This document shows, one piece after another, positions 27,501 through 34,500 of a stretch of 64,000 nt of DNA. Made by a program: the position numbers and the translations under genes. Numbering within the stretch: position 1 is the first letter of the stretch; every line of letters starts with the position of its first letter. The notes under the pieces are model-generated. The model was given only the letters and a program-made list of their open reading frames with translations. It was not told where the DNA came from and did not search any database. The stretch is from Flavobacterium sp. ASW18X (GTDB lineage Bacteria > Bacteroidota > Bacteroidia > Flavobacteriales > Flavobacteriaceae). The stretch is taken from contig NZ_SWKK01000012.1 in assembly GCF_005144745.1 (NCBI RefSeq), positions 124,001 to 188,000 on the forward strand, written 5' to 3'.

Positions 27501-30066
27501 AAATGGAGACGCCGCCAGGATTTCCGGATTAAATGGTGGTAATTTTGTAGTCAGAATTACTTCAATAGATACGCCATTTTGTTCAGCGGAAAGCAATTTA
27601 GCAACGGTACGTACGCCAAGTGGACCGTTATCTGTAAGCACTACAGAAATTGGCAATGTAAGTTGTACGGACAATACAGGAAGTATTGAAGCTATTGGTA
27701 CGGGCGGTTGGGATGTTGCTCCCTATGAGTACCAATTGTTGCAAGATGATGGTTCTGGAACATATCCTACAGTGATTACAGCTTTTTCAGGACAGCAATT
27801 ATTTGAGAATTTAGCGAGTGGCGACTACCGTGTTGAGATTAGGGATGTAGAAGGTTGTGTGTCTTTTGATAACATCACCCTAAACCCAATCACCCCAATC
27901 ACCGCTGGTATTAGAGAACCATCTGGCTTAGTGTGCCCTGGTGGTAACAACGCTGTTTTAGAGGCCTATGACCTAACTACAGGAGATGCTACTACGGCTA
28001 CGGCAGGTGCATCAGGAGGTGTGCTGGGTGCAGGCTATAAATATCAATTAATTTACTTAGGTAGTAATAACATCGCCGATGAGTTGTCCCGTAGTGGATT
28101 GCAGGATTCCCCCACCTTCATCGGTACAAATGGGGAAGGATACATCAGTGCAGGATGGTACGCAATAGAAATTTCATCTAGCTATTCTTGTATAGGAGTA
28201 ACAGCACCTTACTATGTAAATCCGCCACCTGCTATTATACCGAGTTTAGTACAAGTAAGGGCTCCCGGTTGTGGCGGGCTTGGTCAGATGCGTTTAACGG
28301 TAACAAATCCAGAAGCTGGGTTTGAATACGAATATCGTTCTGTAAATACTCCAGATCCTATAAACGACCCTTATATTTCTATGGGCGCCGGGGTTACCAG
28401 TGTAATTATAGATGGTGGTCCAGGGTTCTATCAATTTGATGTGAGAAAAGTAAATCTAAATAATACTTGTGATCCAGTTGCCTCTAATGGTTTAACCTTG
28501 GTAGATGCTCAAGATTTAGATTTAGTAGTTAACTTACCAGATGATATTTCTTGTGCCTCAGAAACAGATGGGCGTATAGAGTCTTTCTCTTCTGGTGGTG
28601 TAGGTTCTAACCAATATTTCTTGTACATGGGAGACCCTGGAGACCCATTTGCGCCAAATGCATCCGCGACCTTGGTAAGAGGTCCATTAACAGATGGTAC
28701 TTTTGAAGGATTGCCAGAGAGTGCAGATTATTATGTTGCCGTAACTAGTGGTTCTACCTGTTTTGATGTAGAAGGTCCGTTTGTAATTACCAGACCTGCC
28801 CCAATAGAGTTTGTTAGTACTACAACAAACGTTAGTTGTAGTGGAGAGGAAGATGGTAGCGTAACGATAGCGGTAACTAGTGGTGGTGAAGGATTAATAC
28901 AGTTTGCTATAGGTCCTAATTTTAACGAGTTCTTTAATGATGCCGAGAACCCAGGTGTTTATACTTTTGATGAGTTAACAGGTAGTCCTACAGGTACAGA
29001 ATACGTGGTATTAATTCAAGATTCTCAGGGTTGTTCAGAAACTGAAATAGTTACTATCTATGCTCCAGAAGAATTGCAGGCTACGGCTGCTACAACACCA
29101 GAAACATGTTTGGGTGTAGCAGATGGTAGCGCTCAATTGAGTATTACAGGTGGAACTCCGTTTGTAGATGCTCTTACAGGAGAAACCTATTTTGAGGTAG
29201 CCTTTAATAGTAATTTAGAGGAAGATTATGTTAGAAATGATAGTCTGTTCTATGACAATCTATTAGGAGGAGAAACTTACGTCTTCTTTATAAGGGATGC
29301 TAGTGGTTGCGAAACTACTGTGTTTGCAGAAATTTCTAGTGGTGTGGATTTAGTGCCAACCGCAGAAGTGGTGTACGGGTGTGAGGGTATCTTTCCATTT
29401 AGTACAGTAACCATAGATTTAACCGATAGAAGTGAACTGTCAAGAACGCTTTTTTCTTTAGATGTAAATGATATAAGTTTAGCAACAGATGAGCGTGTAT
29501 TTGGTAATTTACCAGAAGGGGAGCACACTGTTTATGCATATCATGAAAACGGCTGTGTAACCTTTGTAGAATTTTCGGTAGAAAGTTATGAACCCTTAAT
29601 CTTGACCGCGGAACAAACCGGCCCTGGAGAAATTACAGCCGTTGCAACAGGTGGTTTTGGAGGATATGAGTTCTTCTTTAACGGAGATTCTTATGGTGCA
29701 GAGAACGTATTTACTATTAATTATGACAGTAATATAGAAATACGCGTGGTAGACGCTAATGGTTGCGAGGCATTGTTGTTAATGCCGTTCGATTTTGAAG
29801 GTATGCCAGAGTTCCCAGATTTCTTTACGCCGAATGGAGATGCCAGAAACGACAATTGGTTTGTAAAGAATGCGGACCTATTCCCTAACATGGAAGTTAA
29901 AATATTTGATAGGTACGGTAGGGTAGTGGCCATATTAACAGATGTAAAAGGATGGGATGGAACCTATGAGGGCTCACCTTTACCAACAGGGGATTATTGG
30001 TATGTTGTAAATGCCAATGACGCAGATAAACAACAATTTGTGGGGCACTTTACCCTTTACAGATAA
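21559..30066 (+). CDS. giant cell-surface protein with SprB-like repeats and T9SS type B C-terminal domain
   Basis: This is a 2835-residue exported protein. A signal peptide (MLSNKTSRVLYALLLVLVSLVGYASFTKA) precedes a long run of roughly 80-100-residue beta modules. Each shows a Cys near its start, a glycine-rich middle (GG..PY.Y/F), a GTYT-like turn and an ending of the form V.D..GC; this pattern matches SprB-type repeats of gliding-motility adhesins. The last 90 residues read FPDFFTPNGDARNDNWFVKN, then KIFDRYGRVV and GWDGTYEGSPLPTGDYWYVV. This is the gliding-associated C-terminal (CHU_C) domain recognised for type IX secretion type B sorting. It stands alone with its own terminator. It is probably an adhesin or matrix protein; the ligand is unknown. 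Confidence 0.9.
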   Translation: MLSNKTSRVLYALLLVLVSLVGYASFTKANFSGLSFYESNTPLADQNTIPEELKESQNSSADIKDLSFEAPAAMMFTTIITNADETIGCSDNGFTIARYNLCGEFDDRTVTLSGSYSSYVWEQYTYTGTGAADINDSCPDTNNARWSVVDNDANFTIDASTINPTSGGEFRVRVNGGAYYYFKVKKSTITQTFVKRNYICDVPGRIQITNLSSAYEYAINPGTGYGAWQNSAIFEGLTPGTYIVKARLRNTPNTCEYPYEAIEIEEREIDINVTYTDANCYGETGSITVQVNDVPGPYKYTLLDQSGVPQEFTTFIATNPYTFSAVGFGTYSVQVETQQCAGDPGNGIPAPRQTTDVNGNPITIGDGLVPLAASTEVNESLNAACGVNNVDIVVRTSGGAGPFTFTTSDGGNSGGSYTTSTTYNVSAAGDYEFYITDSNGCTITATATVEELTPPDLTVTGTNGTCSNGGAKLNFSVSDSKGYNLSFRATPSDAWSPNPILSVAAGTYANIQVRYQQGTVDCILNVPTSVTVTSVGTITGNAVKIADRTCDGSGGVDGGIIEFQGPFGGGSGSGYVFSISGDAPSNFSTQTTYSNLAPGTYTPIIRDGGGCRLELTPITILDVDPPTNIDFTQSNTNCAANTSDVQLTVTANAAIATFEVISPVAINNGASDTFIGLTNNTNYTFRVTDVNGCQYEESYNPSVISSVRARVKSGGDLRVCSGASDGSGTFIVDGFTNNYTYNINGGAESAPQNASEVDITGLAAGNYTITVTDVDSGCTDTAILTVAEPASAINLTGTVTAMSCDNNNLGRVVANATGGWGSYSYTLDYPDGTTQAGPKSGTSFGNLGQDGTYTLTVEDVEGCTDTFTFNLTRLDAPVIALDAATDYCYDPSSGATVVVTASGGTAGPPYTFRLDNGTPQASGTFTNVGSGSHTIEVEDANGCTDEVTVNIRPQLRVAANIVAEIPCGGADGEIEVRARNGYLSGSGIKAYEVSADNGTTWSAATPLTANTFSYFTNVPGTYVFRVTDNQGCVATSSPVELAPPVNIDPASTEVFPASCGETNNGRVIITPDGTSGLPPYEVNFDGRGWDSQTAFSNLNAGQTYTFQVRDARGCLTVLDNVTIPTDATPAPDAAVSQVLATCTTGVVEGGISITGVTGGVADFTYILQDEFGTELDIIGPTASTTETFTGFEPGNYRVITIDRNGCTDTDEVTVTQATLDVIPDPVPFPVCGPSGFSNTVEIVGGTGPFLIRLVGDPNPPVVPNVPPRRHTFNDLQYGVTYVVEVTDQGTGCIYEEEIPPITGPTALTVTANSTPGACDVNRNGEIQYTIDQFTVGDMLELELMNSDDGTVVNLGTITPGAVPYSDVIAELAGNYQLIVTNLTDNCNAAASVTIEENLPSYLILSEEPANCNALGQITVQGYGGDGGPYEFAFMPDGVTPVAGDYSNETTFVGAAGDYDVYVRDGSGCTSFDIATIIALRPDLPTPVINVVNQCDVTATSFEINVSIPTALADTPRFTMGGTTQIGVVNGSVYETTFFVNSPGNYTIDVQDADGCTSVGVAEVFDFLTVSGEFSTMPTCFDADGTITIDVTGGSDDFNFELQDGSGVYIGPTLTGNRTAGVFTGLVAGNYRVYILDNETGCSDTVNINLDIPTPPVLQPSIVQNISCNGANDGAIDMLIDPASAVDTPFTYNLYEAGTSTLVATNGSGVFNNLTPGFYDAVVVTDRGCEDREDNIEIEEPPVFEIGASAPDFTCEVGANRFSSTIITVAIDPSGTGNVGTSGYQYSITGFSNYQTSNTFEIIDNGTTQTVTVYAIDGNGCQDQVDVIIAPPTDVVPTITDTTALTCATDELVEITVTGTTNYEIEVTPAVPGSPFNSGGTAATTINLPAAGEYQFVVNDLSPNGCSYPLPKYTVVEPIEPIALISEAAPIRCDGDTNGALFIDVSNYTGNYSYEVFAVDGAGTQTSTGVTGNFNTADYPDINGDAARISGLNGGNFVVRITSIDTPFCSAESNLATVRTPSGPLSVSTTEIGNVSCTDNTGSIEAIGTGGWDVAPYEYQLLQDDGSGTYPTVITAFSGQQLFENLASGDYRVEIRDVEGCVSFDNITLNPITPITAGIREPSGLVCPGGNNAVLEAYDLTTGDATTATAGASGGVLGAGYKYQLIYLGSNNIADELSRSGLQDSPTFIGTNGEGYISAGWYAIEISSSYSCIGVTAPYYVNPPPAIIPSLVQVRAPGCGGLGQMRLTVTNPEAGFEYEYRSVNTPDPINDPYISMGAGVTSVIIDGGPGFYQFDVRKVNLNNTCDPVASNGLTLVDAQDLDLVVNLPDDISCASETDGRIESFSSGGVGSNQYFLYMGDPGDPFAPNASATLVRGPLTDGTFEGLPESADYYVAVTSGSTCFDVEGPFVITRPAPIEFVSTTTNVSCSGEEDGSVTIAVTSGGEGLIQFAIGPNFNEFFNDAENPGVYTFDELTGSPTGTEYVVLIQDSQGCSETEIVTIYAPEELQATAATTPETCLGVADGSAQLSITGGTPFVDALTGETYFEVAFNSNLEEDYVRNDSLFYDNLLGGETYVFFIRDASGCETTVFAEISSGVDLVPTAEVVYGCEGIFPFSTVTIDLTDRSELSRTLFSLDVNDISLATDERVFGNLPEGEHTVYAYHENGCVTFVEFSVESYEPLILTAEQTGPGEITAVATGGFGGYEFFFNGDSYGAENVFTINYDSNIEIRVVDANGCEALLLMPFDFEGMPEFPDFFTPNGDARNDNWFVKNADLFPNMEVKIFDRYGRVVAILTDVKGWDGTYEGSPLPTGDYWYVVNANDADKQQFVGHFTLYR

Positions 30067-30156
30067 AAATTTTGTTTGAAGATTGTAATTATGGGGTTAT
30101 TGAGATTGCCTTTATAGATTTAAACGCAAGACAACAATAAAAAAATACAATCTAAT

Positions 30157-30188
30157 AAACATCCCGCAAATAGCGGGATGTTTTCTTT
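30157..30188 (+). terminator. terminator of the giant surface protein gene
   Basis: CATCCCGC (30160-30167) pairs with GCGGGATG (30173-30180) around a five-base loop, flanked by A and T runs (TTTTCTTTT after the stem). It lies about 90 bases after the stop codon. Confidence 0.8.
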
Positions 30189-30344
30189 TCAAAATAAGGT
30201 ATACAAACAGATATAAAATACTGTTCAATAAATAAAAGATAATCTATTATAGTAAATGTATTATTAATGATGAGCATAATGGATACACTATTGGAGGAAA
30301 AAACAATTTTAGCCTCTAAAGAAGATTACTTTGGATTTAAATGT

Positions 30345-30352
30345 TATTTTTG
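30345..30352 (+). promoter_or_regulatory. -7 promoter element of the tRNA-Pro gene (TATTTTTG)
   Basis: TATTTTTG is a perfect TAnnTTTG box and predicts a transcript start near 30357, about eight bases before the mature tRNA 5' end. No clear -33 box is present at normal spacing. Confidence 0.5.
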
Positions 30353-30364
30353 CATCCCAAAATC

Positions 30365-30438
30365 CGGGATGTGGCGCAGTCTGGTAGCGTACACGCATGG
30401 GGTGCGTGTGGTCGCTGGTTCGAATCCAGTCATCCCGA
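30365..30438 (+). tRNA. tRNA-Pro (anticodon GGG)
   Basis: A full cloverleaf can be folded. The acceptor CGGGATG (30365-30371) pairs with CATCCCG (30431-30437), with A30438 as discriminator. The D arm GCGC/GCGT is followed by the anticodon stem CACGC/GCGTG with loop ATGGGGT, giving anticodon GGG after T33. The T arm GCTGG/CCAGT has loop TTCGAAT. GGG reads proline codons CCC and CCU. CCA is not encoded. A strong hairpin terminator follows 16 bases downstream and the gene is monocistronic. Confidence 0.95.
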
Positions 30439-30454
30439 CAAGGTATAACAAAAC

Positions 30455-30486
30455 AAAGGCTTCCAATTACGGAAGCCTTTGTTTAT
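30455..30486 (+). terminator. terminator after tRNA-Pro, possibly bidirectional
   Basis: AAAGGCTTCC (30455-30464) pairs perfectly with GGAAGCCTTT (30471-30480) around AATTAC, followed by GTTTATT. It sits between the tRNA and the convergent copper-binding gene ending at 30494 and could end both transcripts. Confidence 0.8.
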
Positions 30487-30493
30487 TATATTA

Positions 30494-30811
30494 CTAAGCA
30501 GCAATTTTCCTACATTCCTCCGCACATGCTTTGCAACTTGTTGCGCATGCAAGACAATGAGCATGATTGTGCGCTATGCACTGTTCTGCACACCAATCAC
30601 ATATTTCAGCGCAAATAGCAGCATAAGCCCTGCTAAACTTAGAATTAGCACTCATACTTTTAATACAGGCCAAACAAGCGTCTATACATTCCATACAACA
30701 CTTTGGACAGTCATTCATACTTTCTTTCCCCGCCATTTGAGATAGGCAGTACTGGCAATCCACTAAACATTGCTGACATAAAGCGATACAAGTAGTGTAT
30801 TTCTTATTCAT
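30494..30811 (-). CDS. Csp-like four-helix-bundle copper-binding protein
   Basis: The 105-residue protein has 20 cysteines, arranged mostly as CxxC and CxxxC along predicted helices, with several His near the C-terminus (HNHAHC). This is the pattern of the DUF326/Csp copper storage family, in which a four-helix bundle binds many Cu(I) ions through thiolates inside the bundle. There is no signal peptide (MNKKYTTCIALCQQC), so it resembles the cytosolic Csp3 type rather than exported Csp1. It is preceded, nine bases upstream, by a 40-codon ORF for a small membrane protein on the same strand. Metal specificity is inferred from the family. Confidence 0.85.
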   Translation of the reverse strand: MNKKYTTCIALCQQCLVDCQYCLSQMAGKESMNDCPKCCMECIDACLACIKSMSANSKFSRAYAAICAEICDWCAEQCIAHNHAHCLACATSCKACAEECRKIAA

Positions 30812-30820
30812 ATTGTTGGT

Positions 30821-30943
30821 TTAAATTCCTTTAAAAATTAGCGCTAAAGAAATTACAAAGGCAAGACAAAAGAATAGTCCTGAGCCAATTAAATAAATTT
30901 TAGTTCTAATTAGTGTTTTGTTAGCGTTACTTATAGTTGTCAT
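30821..30943 (-). CDS. small single-span membrane protein upstream of the copper-binding gene
   Basis: The ATG at 30943 opens a 40-residue frame. Residues 1-17 are polar and basic, then one hydrophobic helix follows (IYLIGSGLFFCLAFVISLALIF, cited in part) with a short tail ending KGI. The stop codon is nine bases before the copper-binding ATG, suggesting one transcript. A run of 15 adenines lies three bases before its start codon on the coding strand. No family is recognised. It could be a regulator of copper transfer or merely a chance ORF; the spacing, hydrophobic profile and A-rich leader favour a gene. Confidence 0.5.
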   Translation of the reverse strand: MTTISNANKTLIRTKIYLIGSGLFFCLAFVISLALIFKGI

Positions 30944-30945
30944 AG

Positions 30946-30960
30946 TTTTTTTTTTTTTTT
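30946..30960. repeat. 15-base A/T homopolymer tract
   Basis: Fifteen consecutive T on the plus strand give A15 on the coding strand three bases before the ATG of the 40-codon ORF. Such a tract can strengthen translation initiation in Bacteroidota and is prone to slippage. Confidence 0.8.
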
Positions 30961-31505
30961 GGTACGTTGTCTTATGTAAACAACACAACAAAGATGCAAC
31001 ACCATTTTAGGGTATAATTGCTGCATTAAAATTGTGTTTAACTCATTTCATTAAGAAAACATTTAGATATGCACACTTAGCATCTAATGGATACTACTAA
31101 ATAGAGAAGGAAATTTTGAATTTCGTAATTAAGAGCTCGTCTATTTGAAAATTTAATTTTTAAGTAGGGCAACAATTTTCATATTAAAATTTAACTAAGG
31201 CTCTATTGATAAATTCACAATAAACTTCGTCAAACGGATAGCTGCAGACAATTTTAACATCTCATGATTTTTGTCATCAAATACTGCTTTGATGTCTTCT
31301 ATTTTTGTGCTTATGTGGCTTAATTACAAGGTTTTAAAGGGTGTGTTGGTTTTTGATTCAAAAATGCAAATAGATGGTGTCAAAATCTATTTTTAGGTCA
31401 TTTTATAAAATGAAGCGAACCTAATAACCCTCTTAACATAGTTTTAAGTTGCTAAAAAGTGAGGTTGTGTTAACCTCTTACTGATAACTAAAAACTAACT
31501 TGAAT
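30961..31505 (+). promoter_or_regulatory. 545-base intergenic region upstream of the starch SusC gene
   Basis: No convincing gene lies here. It should contain the promoter of the copper operon at its left end, where a near-consensus CATCTTTG is read on the minus strand around 30990. The control region of the starch locus is at its right end: TATTTTTAGGTCAT (31388-31401) overlaps a perfect 16-base palindrome (31398-31413), and a weak -7 TAGTTTTA is at 31439-31446. A short inverted repeat GAGGTT/AACCTC (31461-31477) lies in the leader. A 42-codon open stretch without ATG on the minus strand (31195-31320) may be a gene remnant. Confidence 0.55.
31388..31413. promoter_or_regulatory. GGTCAT box and palindrome upstream of the starch susC
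   Basis: The word GGTCATTTTATAA (31396-31408) recurs at 41874-41886 upstream of the periplasmic GH13. The word TATTTTTAGGTCAT (31388-31401) recurs inverted at 44813-44826 between the second locus's regulator and its SusC. Here the box overlaps the perfect palindrome TCATTTTATAAAATGA (31398-31413), about 95-115 bases before the susC ATG. Confidence 0.55.
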
Positions 31506-34487
31506 ATGCGAAAGAAAATTTCGATGTTATTCTTGGTACTCTTAGCTGTACCATGTATTGCATTAGCGCAAATGAATGTGTCGGGAACCGTCACAGATGA
31601 TATGGGTACTCCTTTACCCGGCGCTACAATTATTTTAAAGGGAACCACAAACGGTGTAACCACAGATTTTGATGGTAATTATACCATCCAAGCCAATGAA
31701 GGCGATGTTTTGGTATTTTCTTACATCGGTCTTAAAAACAAAGAAGTCACCGTAGCTACAGAGGTAATTAATGTTTCTTTAGAAAGTGACGTTGCCCTTT
31801 TAGATGAAGTTGTAATAATTGGTTACGGTACCACTACAAAAAAAGACGCTACAGGTGCCGTGCAGTTATTGACATCAGAAGATTTGAATAAGGGAGCTAT
31901 CACTACAGCAGACCAAATGATTACGGGTAAATCTGCCGGTGTACGTGTGGTTAACAATGGTGGTGACCCAGATGCGGGGATAAACATTCGTATTCGTGGA
32001 GGTTCTTCCTTAAATGCGAATAACAGTCCGTTAATCGTAATTGATGGTGTGCCATTATCCAACCAGAATCCTGCTGGTCAGGCAAACCCATTAACCTTAA
32101 TTAACCCAAATGATATTGAATCTTTTTCGGTATTAAAAGATGCTTCCTCTACGGCTATTTACGGTTCTAGGGCTTCTAATGGGGTAATTATTATTACTAC
32201 TAAGTCTGGTACTAAGGGAGCACCACAGTTTAATTTCTCTTCTAACGTACAGGTTGGTACGTTGAGCAATCAAATAGATATTTTTGATTCTGCGGAGTAT
32301 GTAGATTTTATCCAAAATACCTATCCAGACAGTGCTGGGTTACTAGGTTTAAATGGTACTATTTATGATACCAACTGGCAAGAAGAGATATACAGAACCT
32401 CTTACACCGTTAATAATAACCTTACGGCTAGAGCAAACCTTTTTAATAAAATCCCAATTAGAGCTTCTTTTGGCCATTCAGAAATTGCGGGTATTTTAAA
32501 AGAGTCGCAATTGGATAGGTACACAGCGTCTTTAAATATTGCACCAGAGTTTTTTGATCAGCATTTAAAAGTGACTATCAATGCTAAAGGAATTGCTACA
32601 GAAAAAGACCAGCCAGATGGTGGAGCTATTGGTAGTGCCTTAGCTGCCAATCCAACATTACCAATATATGACCCACAAGGTGGTATTTTCGGAGGCTATT
32701 TTCAATTAACAGATGATCAAGGTATAGTGGGGCCAGCCAACCCATTAGCATTACTAAAGCAACGTGAGCGTAATGAAGATGCAGACCGTTTTATTGGAAG
32801 CGCTGAATTTAGATATAAAATTCATGGTTTTGAAGAGTTAACAGCGGTGGTTAACGCAGGTATAGATTATTCAGAATCTACTATAAACGAGTACTTTTTG
32901 CCAAGTGCCGTGGGCGCATATACCGTTTTTGATGGGCTGGAGATATTCAACAATTTCAGTCCAAGTTACAGAGAAAATCAAATTAAGAGAGACCATTTGT
33001 TAGATGCCTATTTGTCTTACGCTAAAGATTTTGAAGGAGCTTTGAACAGATTAGATGTCCAAGCGGGTTATGCATACCAAAACTTTGTAGTCGATGGCGC
33101 ACCTTTTTCAACAGTTACTAATAATGGTTTTAGAGAGCGTGTAAATGAAAATAGATATTATACAGAGCTTAATCTCCAGTCTTTCTTTGCTAGAGCAAAT
33201 CTTACACTATACGAGAATTTTTTATTGACAGCATCCATTAGAGCAGATGCGTCATCTTTATTTAATGAGAACGATAGATGGGGGTATTTTCCTGCAGCAG
33301 CCTTAGCTTGGAAATTAGATGAGGAAAAATTCTTTGAAGAAACGGATTGGATAGACCAATTAAAACTAAGATTAGGTTGGGGTCTTACAGGACAACAAGA
33401 TGTTACTAATATTGTTGGTTACTATCCTAGTACGGCATCATACGGTATTGGTAATGAGACGGTTCAATATAATTTTAACGGTCAAAGTATTCCAGGTTAT
33501 AGGGCTAATCCTTACAATCCAAATTTAACTTGGGAATCAACTTCAACTTACAATTTAGGAATAGATTTTAATTTATTTTCTAATGTTCTTAGTGGTAATA
33601 TAGATGGTTATATAAGGAATACTACCAACTTGTTGGCAAATGTTCCACAATCAGAAGGAGCCCTGTCAAATGAATTTGTGGAAAATGTTGGTGAAACCGA
33701 AAGTAAAGGTTTTGAAACTGCACTACAATTTAGACCTATACAAACGGATGATTTCACCTTAGAATTCAATGCTAATGCAGGATTTAATGAGACCTATATT
33801 ACTACATTGGGTAATATCACTCAATATGGGAACGGTGGAGGCATTGGCCGTGGAACTGGTGTAAACATTGGGCAAACTGCTGTAGGGGAGCGTAACCGTA
33901 CCTTCTGGTTGTATGAGCAAGTGTATGATGCTGATGGTAAGGCGATAGAGGATGCTTTTGTAGACCAGAATGGCGATGGCATCATCTCTGATGCGGACAG
34001 AAGATTTATTCCGTTTGAACCTAAATGGACGTACGGTTTTGGTACGTTTATTCAGTACAAAAACTTAGATTTTACAGCTAACTTAAGAGGGCAAATAGGA
34101 GGTAACGTCTATAATGCTAATTTGTTAAATAGAGGATTTGCTCAAGCAGCAATTCCGCAAACAGATTCTGGATTCATCAATAATACGTTGGATTTATATG
34201 ATGGTGTGCAGTATAATGGTTTTCCAGAAATTCCTTCAGATACACAGGCCTTATCGGATTTTTATTTATCAGATGCCTCTTTCTTAAGATTAGATAATAT
34301 AACTATTGGTTACAACCTTAAGCCTTTTGAAGACAAAAAATTAAGCTTAAGATTTTACGGTTCTGCCAATAATGTTTTTGTTATTACGGATTATGACGGT
34401 TTAGACCCAGAGAACTTTAATGGTATAGAATCTTCGCCTTATGCAAGACCACGTACCTATACATTAGGTGTAAATGTTGATTTCTAA
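31506..34487 (+). CDS. susC: SusC-type TonB-dependent outer membrane transporter (starch/alpha-glucan locus)
   Basis: This outer-membrane porter pairs with SusD to import glucan oligosaccharides using TonB energy. From the ATG at 31506 the product has 993 residues: a signal peptide (MRKKISMLFLVLLAVPCIALAQ), a carboxypeptidase-regulatory-like domain (about 24-100), the TonB-box/plug junction DEVVIIGYGT and the SusC plug with IRIRGGSSL and LIVIDGVPL. A C-terminal 22-strand barrel ends in Phe (YTLGVNVDF), the usual outer-membrane insertion signature. A TTG two codons earlier is the alternative start. Substrate is assigned from the following starch-module lipoprotein and amylase. It is the first gene of susC-susD-susE-amylase, with 13-base and 11-base gaps. 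Confidence 0.93.
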   Translation: MRKKISMLFLVLLAVPCIALAQMNVSGTVTDDMGTPLPGATIILKGTTNGVTTDFDGNYTIQANEGDVLVFSYIGLKNKEVTVATEVINVSLESDVALLDEVVIIGYGTTTKKDATGAVQLLTSEDLNKGAITTADQMITGKSAGVRVVNNGGDPDAGINIRIRGGSSLNANNSPLIVIDGVPLSNQNPAGQANPLTLINPNDIESFSVLKDASSTAIYGSRASNGVIIITTKSGTKGAPQFNFSSNVQVGTLSNQIDIFDSAEYVDFIQNTYPDSAGLLGLNGTIYDTNWQEEIYRTSYTVNNNLTARANLFNKIPIRASFGHSEIAGILKESQLDRYTASLNIAPEFFDQHLKVTINAKGIATEKDQPDGGAIGSALAANPTLPIYDPQGGIFGGYFQLTDDQGIVGPANPLALLKQRERNEDADRFIGSAEFRYKIHGFEELTAVVNAGIDYSESTINEYFLPSAVGAYTVFDGLEIFNNFSPSYRENQIKRDHLLDAYLSYAKDFEGALNRLDVQAGYAYQNFVVDGAPFSTVTNNGFRERVNENRYYTELNLQSFFARANLTLYENFLLTASIRADASSLFNENDRWGYFPAAALAWKLDEEKFFEETDWIDQLKLRLGWGLTGQQDVTNIVGYYPSTASYGIGNETVQYNFNGQSIPGYRANPYNPNLTWESTSTYNLGIDFNLFSNVLSGNIDGYIRNTTNLLANVPQSEGALSNEFVENVGETESKGFETALQFRPIQTDDFTLEFNANAGFNETYITTLGNITQYGNGGGIGRGTGVNIGQTAVGERNRTFWLYEQVYDADGKAIEDAFVDQNGDGIISDADRRFIPFEPKWTYGFGTFIQYKNLDFTANLRGQIGGNVYNANLLNRGFAQAAIPQTDSGFINNTLDLYDGVQYNGFPEIPSDTQALSDFYLSDASFLRLDNITIGYNLKPFEDKKLSLRFYGSANNVFVITDYDGLDPENFNGIESSPYARPRTYTLGVNVDF

Positions 34488-34500
34488 AAACGAACTACAA

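Noticed and set aside
21559-30066. CRISPR-like or DNA tandem repeat array in the giant gene
   Set aside because: The repetition is at protein level with variable DNA. There are no constant repeats with unique spacers.
30267-30497. 76-codon and overlapping open frames across the tRNA gene
   Set aside because: They run through the tRNA-Pro cloverleaf and its terminator and have no protein-like features.
31195-31320. Minus-strand open stretch of about 42 codons (helical, KIEDIKAVFDDKNHEMLKLSA)
   Set aside because: There is no start codon at its upstream end and no recognised family. It may be a remnant, but this cannot be supported as a gene.
31461-31477. Attenuator or riboswitch in the starch susC leader (GAGGTT/AACCTC hairpin)
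   Set aside because: It is a six-base stem with no T run and no known aptamer fold; too weak to call.
34474-34500. Upstream start of the starch susD inside susC
   Set aside because: It would put nine polar residues before a normal lipoprotein signal peptide. The ATG at 34501 gives the expected N-terminus.
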